The position numbers and the translations under genes are program-made. The notes beneath the pieces are model-generated. The model ran no database searches and was not told the origin of the DNA. It worked only from the letters and a program-made list of their open reading frames with translations. A DNA stretch of 64,000 nucleotides from Megasphaera sp. AM44-1BH (GTDB lineage Bacteria; Bacillota; Negativicutes; Veillonellales; Megasphaeraceae), in the NCBI RefSeq assembly GCF_003467125.1, contig NZ_QSFA01000007.1, positions 1 to 64,000 of the forward strand. Reading direction: 5' to 3'. This document shows, in pieces, positions 51,479 through 60,180 of this stretch. Each line of letters starts with the position of its first letter. The stretch's first letter is position 1.

Positions 51479-52144
51479 TCAGCTGATTTTGCTGCCGTTG
51501 GCTTTCATCTTGAAGCGCAGGCCCAGGACTTCGGCGGCCCGTTTGTACATGAGCAGGCGCTGGAGAAAAATTTCGAAATAATCCATAAGGAAACATATGC
51601 CTTCATCGAGTTCGACTTCCAGCGTAATAATCCGCTTCTGTACGTCTACGTGCAGTGTCGAGGACAGGGCGGCATAATTGACCCGGTCATGCTTATCAAA
51701 CGTTTCCGGGACGGTATTGCGCACCCGGCTGCGGCGCACGTCGCTTTTATCAGCCAGGATGAGGGCTGCCGAGACGGGATCGACGGCCGTGCCGTTCGAT
51801 TCATCGTGCTGGCCGATGGCAGAGATGATAATGGCGATATCTTCCAGAGGGGCTCCCCAGCTGCGCAGGAACTGGAATGCCATGAGCGCTCCTGTCTGGG
51901 CATGGCTGGCGCGGTTGATGCTGTTGCCCAGATCGTGCATGTACCCGGCGATACGGGCCAGTTCTACCGTATGGTCGTCGTATCCGAGCTTTTTCAATAG
52001 TTTGCCTGCTGTCATAGCGACTTTGGCTGTATGCTTGCCGGAATGATCGGTATAACCCAGGGCTCCCAGTACACGGTTTCCCTGTTCCAGATATATGTTC
52101 AATTCTTTCGCGTGAGTAATATTTTCATAGGTAAATTTCTTCAT
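51479..52144 (-). CDS. HD-domain metal-dependent phosphohydrolase
   Basis: 221-residue HD protein: DHSGKHTAKVAMTAGKLL (first His), ARIAGYMHDLGNSINRASHAQTGA with the HD pair, IISAIGQHDESNGTAVDPVSAALILADKSDVRRSRVR with the last ligands. The family cleaves nucleotides or cyclic nucleotides; substrate unknown. No clear ribosome site before the ATG, and only 49 bp separate it from the upstream phoH-like gene, so it may depend on that transcript. A long imperfect hairpin with GTTTCGTC/GACGAAAC ends lies beyond its stop (51427-51474), without a T run. Confidence 0.87.
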   Translation of the reverse strand: MKKFTYENITHAKELNIYLEQGNRVLGALGYTDHSGKHTAKVAMTAGKLLKKLGYDDHTVELARIAGYMHDLGNSINRASHAQTGALMAFQFLRSWGAPLEDIAIIISAIGQHDESNGTAVDPVSAALILADKSDVRRSRVRNTVPETFDKHDRVNYAALSSTLHVDVQKRIITLEVELDEGICFLMDYFEIFLQRLLMYKRAAEVLGLRFKMKANGSKIS

Positions 52145-52193
52145 GTATCATTTATTGACAGAACTGATCCGTCCAGTCCTTCTCCTTTTCGTA

Positions 52194-53561
52194 TTAGGAA
52201 AGCCGTAATATGGCATCGAGGGCCAGTTCCGACCGTTCACATTCTCCCGGAAGCATGGTGACCTGCCAGCAAAGGGGGCTTTCCTTCATTTTTTCTGCCG
52301 CATACATGAGGCCGTTGGTCCGTTCATCCAGGAATGGCCGGTCAATCTGGTTGGGATCGCCGAGAAGAATGATTTTGGTGCCTTTCCCGACGCGGGTAAT
52401 GATGCCTTTGACCTGGTTGGGGGTCATGTTCTGGGCTTCGTCGATAATAAGGTAGGTTTTTTCAAGAGAACGGCCGCGGATAAAATTGAGAGCTTCTGCC
52501 TGAATGATCTGCCGGTCAAAGATTTCGTCGATCCGCTCGGCCAGCTCCTGTTCGTTTTCATAGCGCAGGTCTTCGTTGCCATCGACGAGCTGTTCCAGAT
52601 TGTCGCGGATAGGGCGCAACAGGGGCGCTATTTTTTCCTGTTCATCGCCAGGCAGGAATCCGATATCCGTATCAAACTGGGCATTGGGACGGCAGATGAG
52701 GATGCGGCGGTATTCCCGGGTAGGGTGATTGACGATTTTTTCCAGGCCTACGGCAAGGGAATAAAATGTTTTGGCAGTACCAGCCTGGCCTTTGATGATG
52801 ACCAGAGGCGCTTCATCGGCGGGGCGCATGAGTGCTTCCTGCAGGAAATACTGACCGGCGTTGCGCGGGCGGACACCGTAGGGCGCTGCATCAGCATATA
52901 AAAGTGGTACAGCCCGGCCGTGACGGATACATCCCAGGTGGGTCTTATTCCGTGAGGCATCGGCCCGGAGGAGAAGAAATTCGTTTTCGTACAGGGGTGG
53001 ATGCAGAGTCTGGCCATCGGGGCCGAGCTGGTAGAGTGCGGCCGGATCGATGCCATCGGCGCGGAACGAGGCGAATGCATCTTCTGCCACGTACCAGTCG
53101 ATGCGGCCCAGATAGGGCTGCTGGTGGACGTTGATCTGTTCCGTGCTGAAATCCTGGGCTTCGATACCGAGAACCTGTGCTTTCAGACGAAGCAGCAGGT
53201 CTTTGGTTACCAGTATAGGTTCCAGGCTGCGCAGATGGCAGCATACTTTCAGGATGCGGTTGTCTGAACGGTCGTCGGGAAGCGAGTCGGGCAGTTCTTC
53301 ATGGATACAGTTGGTTTCGACGCGGAGCGTACCGCCGTTGGAAAGAGGTACTCCAGTGAGCAGATTGCCTGCAAGCCGCAGCCGTTCCAGAATGCGGATT
53401 GCCTGCCGGGCGTTGTAACCCCGTTCTCCCTCTGCTTTTTTCAGTCCGTCCAGTTCTTCCAGGACGACTAAGGGCAGTACGAGATGATTTTCTTCAAAAC
53501 ATTGCAATGCATACGGTGCCTGGATCAGGACATTCGTGTCCAGTACATACGTTTTTGCCAT
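52194..53561 (-). CDS. PIN domain-PhoH ATPase fusion (YlaK-like)
   Basis: 455-residue protein. Residues about 1-135 are a PIN ribonuclease domain (TYVLDTNVLIQAP with the first acidic residue, ILEELDG-like VVLEELDGLKK, SDNRILKVC). Residues about 240-455 are a PhoH P-loop ATPase/helicase: IKGQAGTAKTFYSLAVGL (Walker A), ERSLEKTYLIIDEAQNMTPNQ (Walker B) and IILLGDPNQIDRP. PhoH-PIN proteins are proposed RNA-unwinding and cleaving enzymes. Start at ATG 53561 behind AAAGGTGGGG; the longer frame to 53618 lacks a ribosome site. Confidence 0.92.
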   Translation of the reverse strand: MAKTYVLDTNVLIQAPYALQCFEENHLVLPLVVLEELDGLKKAEGERGYNARQAIRILERLRLAGNLLTGVPLSNGGTLRVETNCIHEELPDSLPDDRSDNRILKVCCHLRSLEPILVTKDLLLRLKAQVLGIEAQDFSTEQINVHQQPYLGRIDWYVAEDAFASFRADGIDPAALYQLGPDGQTLHPPLYENEFLLLRADASRNKTHLGCIRHGRAVPLLYADAAPYGVRPRNAGQYFLQEALMRPADEAPLVIIKGQAGTAKTFYSLAVGLEKIVNHPTREYRRILICRPNAQFDTDIGFLPGDEQEKIAPLLRPIRDNLEQLVDGNEDLRYENEQELAERIDEIFDRQIIQAEALNFIRGRSLEKTYLIIDEAQNMTPNQVKGIITRVGKGTKIILLGDPNQIDRPFLDERTNGLMYAAEKMKESPLCWQVTMLPGECERSELALDAILRLS

Positions 53562-53736
53562 GAAAATCCCCACCTTTGCCTGTGATTTGTTTACTTTTTC
53601 ATCATAGGTGGTAAACATACAGGGACGATAAAGGTTGTGTAAAGAATCGGTAAGGCCCTGTAAGACATGACACGTTAATTACTATATGTGTGACTAATAT
53701 GCAGTTTACAGAAACGTTGTAAAGGCTCAATCCACG

Positions 53737-53766
53737 TTGACAGCCAGAGAGCGTATCAGGTAAACT
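53737..53766 (+). promoter_or_regulatory. Probable promoter of the LysE-type exporter
   Basis: TTGACA (53737-53742), 18-bp spacer, TAAACT (53761-53766), about 65 bp before the start codon. Confidence 0.5.
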
Positions 53767-53830
53767 AAATAAAGTTGTGTATTATAGTGACGCAGAAATA
53801 GAGAAGTTCTGCTGACAGAGGAGGCGTATT

Positions 53831-54445
53831 ATGACTTTTTTCCTTCAGGGACTGACACTGGGGCTGGCATATGTGGCTCCCATTGGCATGCAGAACCTGT
53901 TTGTGATTAATGCAGCCTTGAACAGTACGCGCCGCCGGGCCTTGCTGACGGCTTGTATTGTCATTTTTTTTGACATTTCTTTGTCACTGGCCTGCTTTTT
54001 TGGCGTAGGCAGGCTGTTACAATTATTTCCGGCATTACAACTGGTCATTCTGGGAATCGGCAGCCTGATCGTTCTTTACATCGGTCTGTGCCTCATCCGC
54101 TCCAGACAGGAAACGGCGGCCGAATTAAAACCACTTTCCGTACGCAAAACGATTTCCGAAGCCTGTATCGTGACCTGGTTCAATCCCCAGGCTATTTTAG
54201 ATGGCACCATGCTTCTCGGAGCCTTTCAGGTTACTCTTTCCTGGGCTGAATTCTCGCCTTTTATCAGTGGGGTCATGCTGGCTTCTTTCCTCTGGTTTAC
54301 CGGACTGACACTTGTCATTTCCTGTTTCCGCAGTCGGTTCAGCGCCCGGATCCTCCGTGGAATCAACATCGTCTGTGGCACAGTTATTATTGGATATGGC
54401 ATCCAATTGCTACTGCATTTTGGGCAAATGATAGGACTTGTCTGA
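53831..54445 (+). CDS. LysE/ArgO-family amino acid exporter
   Basis: 204-residue inner-membrane protein with six helices. LTLGLAYVAPIGMQNLFVINAAL is the LysE/ArgO N-terminal signature (P-x-G-x-Q-N). CIVTWFNPQAILDGTMLLGAF is the second conserved block, with the NP pair. Probably exports a basic amino acid (Arg or Lys), preventing toxic build-up during peptide degradation. AGAGGAGG site. Alone, followed by a two-way terminator. No LysG/ArgP-type regulator is next to it. Confidence 0.9.
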   Translation: MTFFLQGLTLGLAYVAPIGMQNLFVINAALNSTRRRALLTACIVIFFDISLSLACFFGVGRLLQLFPALQLVILGIGSLIVLYIGLCLIRSRQETAAELKPLSVRKTISEACIVTWFNPQAILDGTMLLGAFQVTLSWAEFSPFISGVMLASFLWFTGLTLVISCFRSRFSARILRGINIVCGTVIIGYGIQLLLHFGQMIGLV

Positions 54446-54486
54446 TTGGCAAGGCTTTTTTGTAAGTACAATGCAATGAACAAATG

Positions 54487-54542
54487 AAAAAGGACTGTTC
54501 TATCACATGAAACATGACTTATGTGGCAGAACAGTCCTTTTT
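54487..54542. terminator. Bidirectional terminator between exporter and regulator
   Basis: 22-bp arms (54487-54508 and 54521-54542) with one T-G pair, A5 and T5 at the ends. Confidence 0.92.
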
Positions 54543-54569
54543 GTATGCCTTAGATAAATAAACTGTGTA

Positions 54570-55874
54570 TTATAACTTAAATTGCAAAATACGGCTGGGG
54601 CGTCCTGTTTTGCGTTGATATTTTTTGCCTACTTCAAAGCAGTATCCTTTTTCCAATAGCTTATTAATCATGCGGGCTGCTGACCGGGGCGTGATTTTCA
54701 GGAAATCTGCAATTTCTGCTGTTGTGAATTCATTTTTCCCGGCCTGAAGGATGAACGAATGGAGATGACTGATTGTCAGTGCGCCAATGCCGGTCCGTTG
54801 GCTGATTTCCAGAAATTCATTGGAAATATTAGGGTGCGGTTCCGGCTGCCGATCAATAGGGGTGTATATGTGATGCAGGTCATAGACGAGATAAATACGG
54901 TTACCGCCACCGTGACGTGCCCGGTTCAATCCGATACGGGCATGATATTGTGCTTCTATGGCCGTTTTGCCGAACCCGATACTGACACTGATAGTGCTGG
55001 CTGTATTTTCCCGGATAGTTTCAAACATGGAGAAATCTTCTAGTCCCCTTGTCCGTCGTTCAATGATATCCCGGGAGGTGAAAAACATAAATAATTGTTC
55101 CGTAACGTGAAAGACAGGAGATTCAATTTCTACAGATAAATCATAGATGTGTTTGATGACGTTGACATTTTCCAGCATGCCCTGATATTCATTGCGTTCT
55201 GTATAAGGCAGTCTGTCGTTTTTGAAATCATCAATGCCGACGTAAATAATGACAAACTGGCTGTCCCGGCTGACCGTAAACAAATAGGTCGTATATACTT
55301 TCTGCAGGCTGTTGTAAATATCCAGTAAAGTGGGGACGACACAGGCTACGGGATAGCCCAGTTTTTTTAACGGTTCATATACTTTGGCATATTTTGTCAG
55401 ACAGGCAATATCCTTATTAAAACGACATTGGGCTTTGAAAAATTGGAGTGTCTCTTCAATATAGGCTTCATTAAAATCATACACAGGAGCAAAGACAATG
55501 TGGGTCTGATCGAGGGGAATGCCCAGTTCTTCATAAATATCGAAGACGAGCTGGTGATCCTGTATATCGGTTACCAGATGATAGATATTATGCCCCTGCA
55601 AGGTAAGCTGAAACAAATAATTCAGACAGCCTGCGTGGGAATGTTCGACAAATTCCCAGGGAATGCTGGGAGTTATCTTGGTTTGGGTATAGAGCTTTGC
55701 TGTTTCTCCCAAAAACAAAAGCTGGTCGAATTCCTGCTGCCGCCCTTCGATGCAGAACGGAATATCAAAAATGGCATCGTAAATAATCGGTGTAATTTCT
55801 ATCTGGGAAAATTGTCCGACAAGTTTGGTTAAAAGATGAGTATGGGTCTTGGGTACAATAAAAGCAAGTTTCAA
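54570..55874 (-). CDS. Two-domain transcriptional regulator with C-terminal winged helix, unusual family
   Basis: 434-residue protein I cannot place in a named family. The first 200 residues are mixed alpha/beta (MKLAFIVPKTHTHLL start). Residues about 205-345 recall a degenerate GGDEF or nucleotide-cyclase-like fold (VIIYVGIDDFKNDRLPYTE, TISVSIGFGKTAIEAQYHARIGLNRARHGGGNRIYLV), without the GGDEF active site. Residues about 370-434 form a winged helix (FTTAEIADFLKITPRSAARMINKLLEKGYCFEVG, KTGRPSRILQF). The start is TTG at 55874, seven bases behind AAGGAGGA. It diverges from the YkvI/aminotransferase operon and probably controls it. Confidence 0.7.
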   Translation of the reverse strand: MKLAFIVPKTHTHLLTKLVGQFSQIEITPIIYDAIFDIPFCIEGRQQEFDQLLFLGETAKLYTQTKITPSIPWEFVEHSHAGCLNYLFQLTLQGHNIYHLVTDIQDHQLVFDIYEELGIPLDQTHIVFAPVYDFNEAYIEETLQFFKAQCRFNKDIACLTKYAKVYEPLKKLGYPVACVVPTLLDIYNSLQKVYTTYLFTVSRDSQFVIIYVGIDDFKNDRLPYTERNEYQGMLENVNVIKHIYDLSVEIESPVFHVTEQLFMFFTSRDIIERRTRGLEDFSMFETIRENTASTISVSIGFGKTAIEAQYHARIGLNRARHGGGNRIYLVYDLHHIYTPIDRQPEPHPNISNEFLEISQRTGIGALTISHLHSFILQAGKNEFTTAEIADFLKITPRSAARMINKLLEKGYCFEVGKKYQRKTGRPSRILQFKL

Positions 55875-56290
55875 TGCGATTCCTCCTTATAAACAAAGAA
55901 AAAATATGGAAGATACAAAGAAATTTAAGTTTTAGTCATAATAATAGCCTATTAAAGACACTTGAAATGAATTATTCTATGAACATAGAAATGGAAATAA
56001 TATAAAGAATAGAAACAAAGGGACAATAAAATATAAAACAACTTTGCTGGTATACGAAATTGTCCTTATATATGTATTGTAAATCAAGCTTCGGGGAGCG
56101 TAAATACCGAACAGGTAATTTGATAAAAAGATAGCTATGCCGTATATTCCGGAGTATGGCTTTTCATTATTTCACATGATATATATCATAATGATTTAGG
56201 GCGGAGCGATAATTGTACACGATAGCGCTGTCAGCAGGATATCTTTTGCACTTTTCATGACAAAATGTATTAGAGAAAGGACGTGACGAT
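55875..56290. other. Divergent control region, regulator versus YkvI operon
   Basis: 416 bp, AT-rich, no credible gene. It contains a perfect 14-bp palindrome ATGATATATATCAT at 56176-56189, a hairpin GCCGTATA..AGTATGGC near 56140-56163 followed by TTTTC (a possible weak terminator or attenuator of a rightward leader), and GGGAGCG/GGCGGAGCG echoes around 56093-56208. The palindrome is the best operator candidate for the divergent regulator. Confidence 0.5.
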
Positions 56291-57418
56291 ATGGAAAAGG
56301 CGAAGACGAGTTGGACGAAATATGTTATTCCCGGTTTTGTTTTTCAACAAGTAGTCATTGGCGGCGGTTATGGTACAGGTGCTGAGATTGCGCAATTTTT
56401 TGGGACGCAGGGACTATTGGGTGGTTTTTTGGCACAGATGATTACGATGGTTGTCTGGACACTGATGTGTGTGATTACCTTTGAATTCGTCCGTATTTTT
56501 AAGACCTATGATTATGGATCTCTCATGAAACAGCTTCTCGGACGGGGTGCTATCCTGTATGAAGTATGTTACTGGGCCATGATGGTCATCATTATGGGCG
56601 TCGTCTGTGCCAGTGCTGGCAGTATGCTCAACAGTCTTACCGGGCTTTCAAAATGGTTTGGTATTGGAATCCTTTCGGCTGGTATGGTGATTTTGATCTT
56701 GAAAGGAACGGCAACGATTGAAAAGGCACTTACCTTGTGGGGATATGTTCTGTATGCCGTATACATCCTTTTCATGGCTGTCGTTTTCTACAAATTCGGC
56801 GGAGCCATTGCCAATGAATTCGCCAGGGCGGAAATTGGAGGCGACTGGTGGTTCAATGGCCTGCGGTATTCCTTCTATAATCTTGTCGTTGTCGCCGTGG
56901 TATTATACACGGTACGGGATTTAAAAACCCGCAAAGAAGCTGTCGTGTGTGGAATTATTTCCGGAATCTTTGGCATTATTCCGACCGTATTGCTCCTACT
57001 GGTGATGGGCTGCAATTTTACGGCAGCTATCCAGGCAGAAATACCTGTTGCAGTCGTTTTCGAAGAATTGAATATGCTGTGGCTTTATATTCTCTTCGAA
57101 AGCGTACTCCTGGGTACGCTCATCGCGACTGGCACCGGCTTTATCAAAGCCGTGGATGACCGTGTGGAAATTGCATATAAACGGGCGAAAGGCTATGTAC
57201 CACGCTGGGTACGTCCGACCATTGCGGTGGGTCTTACCGCTCTGGGGGTCGTTGTGTCTACCTTTGGGCTGATTCCGCTTATTGCTCAGGGCTATGGCAT
57301 TATATGCTGGGGGTTCTTCCTCTTCTTTGCACTGCCTATGCTCACGATTGGCTTATATAAAATTAACAGTCATGATCCAGATGCTGAAATTGAAGCGGAA
57401 ATGTATAACGAGAATTAA
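56291..57418 (+). CDS. YkvI-family membrane transporter
   Basis: 375-residue protein with about ten helices, of the YkvI branch related to the amino acid/polyamine fold: WTKYVIPGFVFQQVVIGGGYGTGAEIAQFF at the start carries the unwound first helix with GxGxG-like residues for substrate, and ESVLLGTLIATGTGF lies late. Substrate unknown, but the immediately following aminotransferase suggests an amino acid or amine. AGAAAGGACG precedes the ATG. The GC content is visibly lower than in the nan and liv regions, so this segment may have a different history. Confidence 0.82.
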   Translation: MEKAKTSWTKYVIPGFVFQQVVIGGGYGTGAEIAQFFGTQGLLGGFLAQMITMVVWTLMCVITFEFVRIFKTYDYGSLMKQLLGRGAILYEVCYWAMMVIIMGVVCASAGSMLNSLTGLSKWFGIGILSAGMVILILKGTATIEKALTLWGYVLYAVYILFMAVVFYKFGGAIANEFARAEIGGDWWFNGLRYSFYNLVVVAVVLYTVRDLKTRKEAVVCGIISGIFGIIPTVLLLLVMGCNFTAAIQAEIPVAVVFEELNMLWLYILFESVLLGTLIATGTGFIKAVDDRVEIAYKRAKGYVPRWVRPTIAVGLTALGVVVSTFGLIPLIAQGYGIICWGFFLFFALPMLTIGLYKINSHDPDAEIEAEMYNEN

Positions 57419-57454
57419 CGTACCGGATTTTGGAGGAGAAGGAGCTGAAAGAGT

Positions 57455-58795
57455 ATGAAACAGATGGCGTGTCAGGAATGGGTAAACCGGGATGCAGAAG
57501 TTGTTGCAACTTGCCAGCATCTTTCGTATTTTCCTCTTGTAGTAGAATCTGCACAGGGGGATATTGTGACCGATAAAGATGGCAACCGTTTTATTGACTT
57601 CCTTACGAGTGCATCATCGCTGAATCTGGGAAGCTGCCATCCGGAAATCATGTCTGCCGTACAAGAGCAATTTCAGAAATGCACGCAGTATACTCCGGCA
57701 TACACATATAACGAAGCGACGATTACCTATGCGGAAAATCTGGTTTCCGTCTATCCGGGAGGGGTAAAGGCTAAGATTGCCTTTGGCAACTGTGGGTCCG
57801 ATGCCAATGATTGTGCTGTAAAATTTGCCAGGGCTTATACGGGAAGGAAAAAAATTATTACCTTTTTGAACTCGTATCATGGAAATACTTACGGTTCGTG
57901 CAGTATGACTGCCTGCACACCGAGAATGCGGGAAAAAATGGGGCCATTTCTTCCAGAAATTTATCATTTTCCTTTTTTTGGCATCAATCTCCCTGATGAA
58001 CAGGTAGAGCGGGATTGTCTGCAGGCCATAGAGAATGCTTTTTCGATGTATCTGTCACCGGAGGAAGTAGCAGCTGTTGTCATCGAACCGATACAGGGAG
58101 ATGGGGGCATATTGCCGGCGCATCCGATATTCATCCGGAAACTATATGACTTATGTAAGAAATACCATATTTTATTTATTTCTGAAGAAGTACAGCAGGG
58201 CTTTTACCGGACAGGCAAGTTTTTTGCCATCGAACACTATGGTGTCATCCCCGATGGTATCATTATGGGAAAGTCTATCGGCGGGGGATTCCCTCTGGGG
58301 GCTTTTATGGCACGGGCTGACATCATGGATTCTCTTCCTGCTCCGGCTCATCTGTTTACGCTGGGAGGAAACCAGGTATCCTGCGCGGCAGGAAATGCAC
58401 TCTTTACCATCTTGCAGCGAAGAGCTTTTCAGGAACAACTGGCCCGGACCATTGAGCTCCTTTGGGAAGAAGCCGGTCAGTTGCAGCGGAAACATCCTGA
58501 TATAGTAGGATTTGTGCGGGGAATCGGCATGTCTATGGGTATTGGTATTGTAAAGAAAGAGGGAACGGATCAAAGCAGGGCTGATCCGGAAGGTACTTAT
58601 AAAATTTTATACCGGGCCTATGAAAATCATCTCCTGATTATTAATGTTGGTGCCAATGTCCTTCGGGTACAGCCACCGCTCAATATATCAGATGACCATT
58701 TGAAGAAAGGGTTTGCCATTCTGGATCAGGCAATGACGGATTTTGAAAAAGGAGACATCCCTGATGCCGTTCTTGCTGGTAAAAAAGGCTGGTAG
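57455..58795 (+). CDS. Class III PLP-dependent aminotransferase, atypical PLP aspartate
   Basis: 446-residue GabT/ornithine-type aminotransferase: GNRFIDFLTSASSLNLGSCHPE, FGNCGSDANDCAVKFAR, FLNSYHGNTYGS (PLP-stacking aromatic), IEPIQGDGG, GKSIGGGFPLGAF with Schiff-base Lys273, and LFTLGGNQVSCAAG. Where nearly all class III enzymes have (A/S)DEVQ, with the Asp bonding to the pyridine nitrogen, this reads ISEEVQ (Glu244). A longer acid could still serve, but reactivity may differ. Substrate unknown, probably an omega- or alpha-amine brought in by the YkvI protein 36 bp upstream. Confidence 0.88.
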   Translation: MKQMACQEWVNRDAEVVATCQHLSYFPLVVESAQGDIVTDKDGNRFIDFLTSASSLNLGSCHPEIMSAVQEQFQKCTQYTPAYTYNEATITYAENLVSVYPGGVKAKIAFGNCGSDANDCAVKFARAYTGRKKIITFLNSYHGNTYGSCSMTACTPRMREKMGPFLPEIYHFPFFGINLPDEQVERDCLQAIENAFSMYLSPEEVAAVVIEPIQGDGGILPAHPIFIRKLYDLCKKYHILFISEEVQQGFYRTGKFFAIEHYGVIPDGIIMGKSIGGGFPLGAFMARADIMDSLPAPAHLFTLGGNQVSCAAGNALFTILQRRAFQEQLARTIELLWEEAGQLQRKHPDIVGFVRGIGMSMGIGIVKKEGTDQSRADPEGTYKILYRAYENHLLIINVGANVLRVQPPLNISDDHLKKGFAILDQAMTDFEKGDIPDAVLAGKKGW

Positions 58796-58913
58796 AAATA
58801 GAATTAAATTCAAATTTCTTATATTCCCCGTGACTTTTTTAGAAATTCGTATCAATGGCTACAAATGGATTCTGTATTCCATGGTAGAATTTGCTTCAAT
58901 AAGAGAATATGAT

Positions 58914-59055
58914 TTCATCAAGAGCAGCTGAGGGACTGGCCCGGTGACGCTGCGGCAACCTGCTATTACAGAAAGGTGCCAATTCCAACGGAAGGTTCCG
59001 GCAGATGAATACCGATTGATTCACAAGCCATCACCGTCTGTTGATGGCTTTTTCT
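58914..59055 (+). promoter_or_regulatory. SAM-I riboswitch (S-box) with terminator, controlling metQ
   Basis: Aptamer 58914-59009: P1 arms TTCATC (58914-58919)/GATGAA (59004-59009). Conserved core strings AAGAG, GAGGGACTGGCCC, GCGGCAACC, AAAGGTGCCAATTCC and CGGCAGATGAA appear in the right order. The expression platform is AAGCCATCA (59025-59033)/TGATGGCTT (59042-59050) followed by TTTCTTC. With SAM bound the terminator forms and metQ is off. The 58796-58913 stretch before it holds the promoter region but no clear -35/-10. Confidence 0.93.
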
Positions 59056-59130
59056 TCGCCTCGAAAATGGTACAGCGGGAAGATGAATCCGCCATTTCTC
59101 AAAGTTTTGTATGGAAAAGGAACAGAGCCC

Positions 59131-59958
59131 ATGAAACATGTAGTCAAGACAATTATTACCGTTGCTGCCATTGCTGCCATCAGCGTATTTGCCGCTGGCT
59201 GTGGCAGTTCATCCAATTCTGGTTCCGGCAGTTCCCAGGATAAGAAGCCTGTCAAGGTAGGCGTTACCCAGGGGCTTCATGCGGAAATCATGGAAGAAGT
59301 CAAGAAAGAAGCAGCTAAACAGGGAATCGATATCCAGGTCGTAGAATTCTCTGATTTTGTTACGCCTGATGCGGCGTTGGATAACGGGGAACTCGGTATG
59401 AATTCCTATCAGCATAAACCATTTCTGGACAACATGGTACAGAAAAAAGGGTTGAAGCTGAAAGCTATCGGCAAAATCCTCGTAGCGCCTATGGCAGTCT
59501 ATTCTCATAAATACAAGGATTTGAAAGACCTGCCAGAAGGAGGCAAGATTGCTATTCCGAACGATCCGAGCAATGGATCCCGTGCCCTTCTTCTTCTGGC
59601 AAAGGCCGGACTCATCAAGACGAAAGATGGCGTAGAATTCCCGGCCATTACAGATATTACAGAAAATCCTAAGAATTATCAGATTGTAGAACTTGACGCG
59701 GCCCAACTTCCCCGTTCCCTGGATGATGTCGATCTGGCAGCGGTCAATACAAATTATGCGCTGGAAGCAGGACTCAACCCGATGGCAGATTCGCTGTTCC
59801 GGGAAGATAAAGATTCGCCTTTTGCGGCTGTACTGGTCGTAAGAGAACAGGATGCCGACAATCCGACATACAAGAAGATTGTCCAGATTTATCAGAGCGA
59901 ACCTATCAAGAAATTCATGGAAGAAAAATACAAGGGAGCGGTCATTCCGGCATTCTAA
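59131..59958 (+). CDS. metQ: D/L-methionine ABC transporter substrate-binding lipoprotein
   Basis: 275-residue NlpA/MetQ-family protein: lipobox FAAGC with Cys24, a Ser/Gly-rich linker, then VKVGVTQGLHAEIMEEVKKEA, FSDFVTPDAALDNGELGMNSYQHKPFLD, IGKILVAPMAVYS and IAIPNDPSNGSRAL, all typical. S-box control supports methionine as ligand. The ATPase (metN) and permease (metI) that usually accompany it are not here. ATG 59131 follows AAAGGAAC; the upstream open frame from 59041 overlaps the terminator and is not used. Confidence 0.93.
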   Translation: MKHVVKTIITVAAIAAISVFAAGCGSSSNSGSGSSQDKKPVKVGVTQGLHAEIMEEVKKEAAKQGIDIQVVEFSDFVTPDAALDNGELGMNSYQHKPFLDNMVQKKGLKLKAIGKILVAPMAVYSHKYKDLKDLPEGGKIAIPNDPSNGSRALLLLAKAGLIKTKDGVEFPAITDITENPKNYQIVELDAAQLPRSLDDVDLAAVNTNYALEAGLNPMADSLFREDKDSPFAAVLVVREQDADNPTYKKIVQIYQSEPIKKFMEEKYKGAVIPAF

Positions 59959-59964
59959 ATTCTA

Positions 59965-60150
59965 TTGACACGAGGCCTCCGTATCTGGTATACTATTCGC
60001 ACAACCACATATAGTAGTAAAAGGGAGTAACCTTTTAGCTGGCGTCAACATGCATGCCCGATTGGGCTGGCGCCTGCGTTGTAACCATTTTACAATAGGT
60101 GAGACTTTTCCATACTGTCCGTCAGACGGCATGGGAAAGTCTCATTTTTT
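59965..60150 (+). promoter_or_regulatory. Promoter and yybP-ykoY-type (Mn2+) riboswitch before terC
   Basis: Promoter TTGACA (59965-59970), 18-bp spacer, TATACT (59989-59994). The leader carries AAAAGGGAGTAACC (60019 on), a central GGCGTCAACATGCATGCC/GGGCTGGCGCC helix, and GTTGTAACC..ATAGGTGAGAC, the paired loops expected for the yybP-ykoY class. A terminator GAGACTTTTCCAT (60101-60113)/ATGGGAAAGTCTC (60131-60143) with T6 reuses the 3' arm of P1, so metal binding should favour antitermination. The class commonly controls TerC-family genes, as here. The class call rests on motif order and gene context. Confidence 0.82.
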
Positions 60151-60180
60151 ATCGTATGTTCATGTAAAGGAGAATACATC

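Noticed and set aside
58743..58931. 62-codon frame between the aminotransferase and the SAM riboswitch
   Set aside because: It overlaps the end of the aminotransferase gene and runs into the riboswitch aptamer; no ribosome site of its own.
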